Shown here: positions 49,561 to 54,817 of the stretch, piece after piece
Position numbering within the stretch: position 1 is the stretch's first letter
Layout of the letters: each line of letters starts with the position of its first letter
Assembly (NCBI GenBank): GCA_030018265.1
Contig: JASEFX010000010.1
Coordinates: 1 to 54,817, forward strand
Source of the DNA: Candidatus Saccharicenans sp.
Lineage (GTDB): Bacteria; Acidobacteriota; Aminicenantia; Aminicenantales; Saccharicenantaceae
DNA length: 54,817 bases
Reading direction: 5' to 3'
Translations under genes and position numbers: made by a program
Notes under the pieces: model-generated
Seen by the model: the letters and a program-made list of their open reading frames with translations, nothing else
What the model was told of the DNA's origin: nothing
Database searches by the model: none

Positions 49561-51420
49561 TCAATCGCCCGGTTTGTTTACTGCCAGTTCATCAGGGGTG
49601 AGTTCAACCCCGCCTTCCTTTTTTGTCTTTGGCACCCCATCTATTAACTGATTTATTTCATCCGAACTCAGGATTTCCTTTTCGAGCAGAGCTTCAGCGA
49701 TCTTCACCAGCTTCTCCCGGTTGTTTTCGATAAGATTTTTTGCTCTTTCGTAACAGCGAGTGATTATTTTTTTAACCTCAAGGTCGATCAACTCGGCTGT
49801 CCGCTCGCTAAAATTCTTGTGAGCAGCCAGCTCCCTTCCGAGAAAGATCAGGTCGTCGCGTTCACCGAAGGAAAGAGGACCCAGGTCTGACATACCCCAC
49901 TGGCAGACCATCTTGCGAGCGATTTCTGTCGCCCTTTCGAGGTCGTTGGCCGCGCCGGTGGTTACTTTTCCCAGAATGAGCTCTTCAGCCACCCGTCCGG
50001 CCATCAACACGGTCAGCTGGGCTTCGAGGTAATCTTTCGTGTAGGTATACCGGTCAGAAAGCGGCAGCTGCTGGGTGACCCCGAGGGCCAGTCCGCGGGG
50101 AATTATGGTCACCTTGTGAATCGGGTCGGCTTCGGGCAGAAGAGCGGCGATCAGCGCATGTCCGGCTTCGTGAAAGGCGGTATTTCTTTTGTCTTCTTCG
50201 CTGATGATCATGCTTTTGCGCTCAACTCCCATCAGCACCTTATCCTTGGCTTCTTCCAGGTCTTTCATCGTGACCTTATCCTGACCCTTGCGGGCAGCCA
50301 GAAGGGCAGCTTCGTTAATCAGGTTGGCTAAGTCCGCTCCCGAAAATCCAGGGGTCGAGCGAGCGATTACTTTCAGGTCGACATCCTCGGCCAGAGGTAC
50401 CCGGCGGATATGAACCTTCAGGATTTCTTCCCGTCCCTTGACGTCAGGCATAGGCACCACTATCCGTCGATCAAATCGACCCGGCCTGAGGAGAGCCGTA
50501 TCGAGAATGTCAGGTCGGTTGGTGGCGGCGATAACGATGATGCCTTCATTCGAGTCGAAGCCATCCATCTCCACCAGCAGCTGGTTGAGAGTCTGCTCTC
50601 TCTCGTCATGTCCGCCGCCAAGGCCGGCGCCTCTCTGCCGGCCGACAGCGTCAATTTCGTCTATGAAGATAAGACAGGGAGCATGCTTTTTGGCCTGCTC
50701 GAACAAATCTCTGACTCTTGAGGCTCCGACTCCGACAAACATTTCGACAAAGTCAGAGCCGCTGATCGAAAAGAAGGGAACGTTGGCTTCTCCAGCCACC
50801 GCTCTGGCCAGCAGGGTTTTGCCGGTCCCCGGAGCTCCTACCAGAAGGACTCCTTTCGGGATGCGTCCGCCGAGCCTTTGAAATTTTCTCGGATCTTTAA
50901 GGAATTCGATAATTTCTTGAAGCTCAACCTTTGCTTCATCCACTCCGGCCACGTCGTTGAAAGTTATCTTTTTCTGATGCGGGGTGAAGAGTTTTGCCCG
51001 GCTTTTGCCGAAGGATAGCGCCTTATTGCCGCCGGCCTGCATCTGCCGCATCATCATGAACCAGAAAAAGATCAGCAGCAATATAGGGAACCAGTTCAGG
51101 AGAATGGCCAGCCAGGGACTGCGGGAGGTGTCTTTCACCACTATGTTAACTTCATTTTCTCTCAGGATTTTGATCAGGTCGGCGTACTGGGCCGGGAGTG
51201 TGGTTTTGAAGGGTGTTCCGTCTTTCAATTTGCCTTCGGCCAGGTTTTCCTGAATGACCACTTCCCGGACGTTTTTCTGCTCGACCTGATCCATGAATTC
51301 GGAAAAAGTAAGCTGTCTGGCTTTCGGACCGGTCGGAAACAGCGTCCACAATAACACCAGGAGAGCAAGCGAGACCAGCCAGAAGATTAAACTTCTCGGG
51401 GATCTATTTTTTTTAACCAT
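49561..51420 (-). CDS. ftsH: ATP-dependent zinc metalloprotease FtsH
   Basis: A protein of about 619 residues. TM1 (about 10-28) and TM2 (about 102-122) flank a periplasmic domain. The AAA+ domain has Walker A GAPGTGKT (195-202), Walker [12 protein letters not shown] and the SRH region [18 protein letters not shown]. The M41 protease site is HEAGH (417-421). It degrades membrane and regulatory proteins as a hexamer. I choose the ATG at 51420, which has SD GAGGA; an upstream ATG at 51444 lacks one. It heads the minus-strand operon. Confidence 0.97.
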   Translation of the reverse strand: MVKKNRSPRSLIFWLVSLALLVLLWTLFPTGPKARQLTFSEFMDQVEQKNVREVVIQENLAEGKLKDGTPFKTTLPAQYADLIKILRENEVNIVVKDTSRSPWLAILLNWFPILLLIFFWFMMMRQMQAGGNKALSFGKSRAKLFTPHQKKITFNDVAGVDEAKVELQEIIEFLKDPRKFQRLGGRIPKGVLLVGAPGTGKTLLARAVAGEANVPFFSISGSDFVEMFVGVGASRVRDLFEQAKKHAPCLIFIDEIDAVGRQRGAGLGGGHDEREQTLNQLLVEMDGFDSNEGIIVIAATNRPDILDTALLRPGRFDRRIVVPMPDVKGREEILKVHIRRVPLAEDVDLKVIARSTPGFSGADLANLINEAALLAARKGQDKVTMKDLEEAKDKVLMGVERKSMIISEEDKRNTAFHEAGHALIAALLPEADPIHKVTIIPRGLALGVTQQLPLSDRYTYTKDYLEAQLTVLMAGRVAEELILGKVTTGAANDLERATEIARKMVCQWGMSDLGPLSFGERDDLIFLGRELAAHKNFSERTAELIDLEVKKIITRCYERAKNLIENNREKLVKIAEALLEKEILSSDEINQLIDGVPKTKKEGGVELTPDELAVNKPGD

Positions 51421-51665
51421 CTGTTTTCCTCTTTTATGTTGCAACTCATTTTAACATTTTTTGAATCTGTTGTTAATAAGAAAGCCGTCTGGGTGAGGCT
51501 TTTTAAGGGATGGTTGCAGTGTGGAAAGTCTAATCGCGAGGTAGAGGCGGCTGAAATACGATTAAAATTCTGGCTTAAGGCGGGAATTAAAGCAAAAACT
51601 CTTCCGGCCGGGAACTCCGGAGCGCGAAGCCAGTGATAAAGCCGGGGCGATTCTGGGATGAGTAA

Positions 51666-53411
51666 TCAAAGCCGGTATTTCACTCCGAGATACAACCTTT
51701 TTTCCAGAGATCTTTCTTCAAAATCATGAATCCGACCCCATCTTCTGACGGCTTCAAAAGAACCGGTGACGGAGAAAAGCGTTCCGGGGAGACGGTACTC
51801 TATCGATGTTCCGTAGTGCCATCTTGAATCAAAGAGAACCGAGTCGTCAGTTACCGGCATTATGTTTTCATCTCCGGTTTCATTCTGAAAACGGTCAAGG
51901 CCCTGGATCGAGCGATAATAAACGTAATTGGAGAAAGCCTGAAGGCGAAGCCTCCTGTACTGTATTTCGACCAGAGATTCGAAATCAGGACCGAAGGCGT
52001 AATAATACCCGTAAAATTTCAGAGTCGATTTCATCGAGCGGATCTCATTGTCGGCTGAGTATCCATTGAGTGGTAAAGAGTTGATCATGCCGAAACTGGG
52101 ATAAGCTTCCACTTTAAGCCTTAACTTCCAGCGTCCCGAGTACCAGGCGGCTTCTATTACCGGCCCGACGAAATGGACAGCTGCCAGTTTGTCGCGAAAG
52201 TCTCGTGGAAGTTCAAACCGGAAATCGTCAGGTTTGTTTACCGGTATTTTCCCGGCGTCATAATCAGTTATCGGTCTTTTGACATAAAGGAAGAAGGAGG
52301 AACCCAGTCCGTAATAGAGGCTGTATCCGTGTCCATCGCTCGAGATGTTCTGTTTGATTCGTCCCAGCGGAACGATTTTCGCCGTTGCGCCGATTTCTTC
52401 TCTGTTTTTTCCGTGATACATAAAATCAAAATCGAGCTGGCTGTAGAGGGGCTCGGTGAATTTTTCGTCAATGCGACCTGGAAGACCGTAGCCTGCATCG
52501 GTGTACAGGCGGGAGTGAAGACTGAAGGCCAGGTTGTTGGTGTTTACCGTCGGATTGGCGGAAACCGGCGAGCGGCGGTAGCCCAGGAACAGGTAAACGT
52601 CCTGGGCACTCAGGTTATAATTATGGTGGAAGGCTGAGAGCGGCTTTTTTCTGTCAAGCCAGTTATTGAATTTCAGGTAAGGGTTTAGCCAGGAGAGAAA
52701 ACGACTGACGGCGTGCGGGGAGTTGTAGAGGTAACGCCCGAGCTGATACCAGGCTTCTCCCAGCGAGATGCCGCCGATGGCGGTCATAATATTGTCGTTG
52801 ATCGAAATGACTTCCCGCCATTCCACGAAGTATTCCCAGTAGAGCGAACCGCCGATGGAGAAAATCGACGATTGCCATAAGCTCAGGTTGTTCGTCCGGG
52901 CAAATTCGTAATAGAGCATTCCGGCGAAGGCGTGAGTCCAGTTGAGGTAGAAAGCGTTCGAATCAAAACGAAGAGCTTCGGTGGTGAAAAACCGGCGTCT
53001 CTGGTCAGACCAGGTCAGACGAAACTGCCAGTCTTCGATAAATCTGGAATATCTTATCCAGTATCGTGCCTGAGAGTAGCTCATCAGCGCGGCCAGTTCC
53101 AGCCCGGCTCTTCCCAAGCGGGGACGGATATCTCTCATGCGGTTGAATTCTGTTACCGGCAGAAGCGGTGAGATCGAGTCATCGTGGTTATCCCTTGAGA
53201 GGGAGAAAAAAACCGGTGTTGCCTCCTGGCAACCGGGCTCAAGGAGAGAATTCATCCTCTTGAAGGAAGTCAGCGAAAGAGAAAAATCGTTCAAAAATTT
53301 TTCCGCCACCCGGTGATCATTCTTTTTACCTTCAGGAGAAGCAAAGGCCGGTAGAAAGGTGTAAGCTATAAGCAGCAGCCCGCAAGCAGCTTTCTTGAAA
53401 ACAGGTTTCAT
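51666..53411 (-). CDS. DUF3943-like outer-membrane protein
   Basis: A 581-aa protein with a signal peptide (cleavage near FASPE, residue 25). The segment from about 145 to 225 (FDSNAFYLNWTHAFAGMLYYEFARTNN, LYWEYFVEWREVISINDNIMTAIGGISLGE) follows the DUF3943 pattern as I know it. The rest is rich in Tyr/Trp and alternating strands, ending at GVKYRL, so a beta-barrel in the outer membrane is likely. The function is unknown. It is single, with the ftsH operon on the same strand downstream after a 245-nt gap. Confidence 0.72.
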   Translation of the reverse strand: MKPVFKKAACGLLLIAYTFLPAFASPEGKKNDHRVAEKFLNDFSLSLTSFKRMNSLLEPGCQEATPVFFSLSRDNHDDSISPLLPVTEFNRMRDIRPRLGRAGLELAALMSYSQARYWIRYSRFIEDWQFRLTWSDQRRRFFTTEALRFDSNAFYLNWTHAFAGMLYYEFARTNNLSLWQSSIFSIGGSLYWEYFVEWREVISINDNIMTAIGGISLGEAWYQLGRYLYNSPHAVSRFLSWLNPYLKFNNWLDRKKPLSAFHHNYNLSAQDVYLFLGYRRSPVSANPTVNTNNLAFSLHSRLYTDAGYGLPGRIDEKFTEPLYSQLDFDFMYHGKNREEIGATAKIVPLGRIKQNISSDGHGYSLYYGLGSSFFLYVKRPITDYDAGKIPVNKPDDFRFELPRDFRDKLAAVHFVGPVIEAAWYSGRWKLRLKVEAYPSFGMINSLPLNGYSADNEIRSMKSTLKFYGYYYAFGPDFESLVEIQYRRLRLQAFSNYVYYRSIQGLDRFQNETGDENIMPVTDDSVLFDSRWHYGTSIEYRLPGTLFSVTGSFEAVRRWGRIHDFEERSLEKRLYLGVKYRL

Positions 53412-53515
53412 GGTTTTTTCTCAGAGTTTTTTAATTGCTTATTTTCCAGAAGGTTAAGAATAAACCCATTGCTCAGATGTGTCAACAGCCCGGCCTGTAA
53501 ATCCGGGAGTAAATT

Positions 53516-53875
53516 TTACTTTGCGGATGCTCCGGTCTTTTCTTTCAATTCATCCAGAAAGGCCACAGCTCTTCTCAGATGAGGAATGACTATAGAGCCT
53601 CCGACAATCAAAGCTATGGTGAAAGTCTCGAAGATTTCTTCGCGGCTGGCGCCTTTATCCAGCGCCTGAATAATGTGGTAGGAGACGCAATCGTCGCAAC
53701 GGAGGACCATCGAGGCGGCCAGACCGATCAGCTCTTTGGTCTTTTCGTCAAGAGCGCCGGCCCTGTAAGTCTGTTCATCCAGCCCGAAAAATCTTTTAAT
53801 TTCCAGGGTGCCCTCTTCCAGAATTTTTTTGTTCATTTCCTGACGGAAGCGGACAAAATCTTCGTATCTGCCCAT
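53516..53875 (-). CDS. Carboxymuconolactone decarboxylase-like (AhpD-type) protein
   Basis: A 119-aa all-helical protein with the redox CxxC motif in LRCDDCVSYHI (about 56-66), followed by the helix pair GASREEIFETFTIALIVGG. CMD proteins of this kind act as small thiol peroxidase partners or of unknown function; a true decarboxylase is unlikely with an intact CxxC. It stands alone. Confidence 0.85.
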   Translation of the reverse strand: MGRYEDFVRFRQEMNKKILEEGTLEIKRFFGLDEQTYRAGALDEKTKELIGLAASMVLRCDDCVSYHIIQALDKGASREEIFETFTIALIVGGSIVIPHLRRAVAFLDELKEKTGASAK

Positions 53876-54241
53876 CTTAACCTCCAGCTCAAAAATGCTG
53901 GCAGTGTTTTTACAGCCAGTTCCTGAATGCGCTCATTATTATATACCTGAAATTTTACAGAAATTGTATAGCCTGGATTTTTTATGCCTTTAGCTGAAAG
54001 CCGGCAATTCTTCAGGTTGAAAATTCCTGCGCTCGGTCAGCCGGCGGATCAGCCAGAAAACGGTCAGGACCGGGTTGAATTTGACTCACAGGCAGGGGAT
54101 GAGAATAATAAGGGCTATGGCTCTGCTTTTTAGCAGGAAAGGCTGTTTTCAGGAAGTTTTCTGACCGGGCGATTGAAGACAATTTTTCTTCCGGAGCCTG
54201 TTTGTCGCCCGGTTGAGTATTCTGGTAATGAGGAGTTAGGT
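53876..54241. other. 366-nt intergenic region without a recognisable gene
   Basis: It lies between divergent genes. The only ORF (minus strand, 54012-54272) runs into the permease start region and has no SD or family likeness. The sequence near 53940-53970 is AT-rich and could hold promoters. No riboswitch motif is recognised upstream of the permease. Confidence 0.5.
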
Positions 54242-54817
54242 ATGGCCTTAAAGCTGGCAGATATAACCTCACGTCTGGACAGGCTTTATGAGTTTGACCG
54301 GCAGCCGGTTACTCCTGATAAGTTCAAGAAAGGCGCGCTGTTTGCCGGCGTTTTCGCCGGTGAACACGTGGCCGCCACCGAGTTTGTCATCGGGGCATTT
54401 TTCGTCCTGCACGGAATCAAAGCCTCTGACCTGATTTTCGGCCTGCTGGTTGGAAATCTTCTGGCAGTGCTCAGCTGGACTTTTGTCTGTGCCCCGATCG
54501 CCGTCGATACCAGGCTGACTCTTTACTGGTATCTAAGAAAGATCGCCGGACCCGGCGTGATGGTCATCTATAACCTGGCCAATGCGTTTCTCTACTGCAT
54601 TCTGGCCGGCGCGATGATTTCAGTTTCAGCTACAGCCGTCGGGCTTGCTTTCGGGTTGAAGGTCCCGGGCCTGAATGATATCTGGCCGACCGGCGCGCTC
54701 TGGGTGGCCGTCTGTCTGGGGCTCGGACTGCTTTTTACTCTGCTGGCGATTCTAGGTTTTGAAAAGCTCAGCCGGTTTGCCGAAGTGGCTTCACCCTGGA
54801 TTTTTATGGTTTTTATC
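54242..54817 (+). CDS. NCS1-type (cytosine/purine/hydantoin) permease, 5' part
   Basis: Open to the right edge, 192 codons are visible. The N-terminus reads YEFDRQPVTPDKFKKG and is followed by at least five membrane segments, including GVFAGEHVAATEFVIGAFF, LIFGLLVGNLLAVLSWTFVCAPIAV and a helix ending in GAMISVSATAVGLA. The layout resembles the start of NCS1 nucleobase transporters, with the GNLLA helix at the usual place. SD GAGGAG lies just upstream of the ATG. The substrate cannot be told from this part. Confidence 0.65.
   Translation, partial: MALKLADITSRLDRLYEFDRQPVTPDKFKKGALFAGVFAGEHVAATEFVIGAFFVLHGIKASDLIFGLLVGNLLAVLSWTFVCAPIAVDTRLTLYWYLRKIAGPGVMVIYNLANAFLYCILAGAMISVSATAVGLAFGLKVPGLNDIWPTGALWVAVCLGLGLLFTLLAILGFEKLSRFAEVASPWIFMVFI

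Noticed and set aside
51436-51636. 66-codon plus-strand ORF upstream of ftsH
   Set aside because: It overlaps the ftsH start region, lacks an SD and has no recognisable features.
54012-54272. 86-codon minus-strand ORF before the NCS1 permease
   Set aside because: It overlaps the permease start codon and SD, and shows no family pattern.
1-54817. tRNA, rRNA, CRISPR, insertion sequences, phage genes
   Set aside because: I looked for TTCGAATC-type T-loops, regularly spaced repeats, transposase or integrase motifs and terminal inverted repeats, and found none by eye.

Overview
The window looks like chromosome of a Gram-negative (diderm) bacterium. It encodes outer-membrane beta-barrel proteins, lipoproteins, many signal-peptide proteins, sigma-54 elements, and clear Shine-Dalgarno (SD) sites. 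The unusually large set of exported peptidases (M55, M19, M24, two M28, two M14-type) together with GH172, DUF6305 and PgsW-type genes suggests an uncultured peptide- and glycan-using heterotroph. My best guess is an Aminicenantes/Acidobacteria-like lineage; this is inferred from gene content only. I see no tRNA, rRNA, CRISPR array, insertion sequence or phage gene.

Layout. 1-3532 (+): end of a sialidase-like gene, an M55 D-aminopeptidase and a CPA2/KefB antiporter. 4008-6683: a soluble GAF/4xPAS/HisKA_2 histidine kinase with a possible structured 3' UTR and a bidirectional terminator. 6957-11492: beta-barrel protein, OsmC, PAP2 phosphatase, SDR epimerase and GH172 enzyme. 11547-15057 (-): lipid kinase and a large PHP-domain metallohydrolase. 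15160-17568: COG3375 acyltransferase and M19 dipeptidase lipoprotein.

17675-24097 is a signalling island. A family 5 solute-binding protein, a membrane histidine kinase and an NtrC-type activator are translationally coupled. Downstream lie two sigma-54 (-24/-12) promoters, each with a similar inverted repeat about 80-86 bp upstream. One drives a single-domain receiver gene. The other is a perfect consensus site placed ahead of about 270 nt that lack a convincing ORF and end in a very strong terminator. I read that stretch as a candidate sigma-54-dependent small RNA with pyrimidine-rich anti-SD segments.

26263-32247 is a poly-gamma-glutamate-type locus. pgsB-pgsC-pgsW run on the plus strand. 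Facing them is a minus-strand operon of a 202-aa membrane protein, a TRAP/DctM-like permease, a 51-aa two-helix membrane protein and a membrane-anchored aspartoacylase-like zinc enzyme. The two operons overlap tail to tail by 47 nt. No PgsA/CapA is present. A DUF6305 protein lies nearby.

32386-43601 holds an M28/DUF4910-like protein, DUF72, a K+-dependent-type membrane pyrophosphatase, an M28 lipoprotein, a PTS EIIA-zinc ribbon fusion, an M14 carboxypeptidase and a stand-alone GGQ release-factor-like protein. 43603-51420 (-) is the conserved ftsH-folP-cdaA-cdaR-glmM-pdxJ series plus an M20 amidase; it joins c-di-AMP synthesis to peptidoglycan precursor synthesis. The window ends with a DUF3943 protein, a carboxymuconolactone decarboxylase-like protein and the start of an NCS1-type permease.
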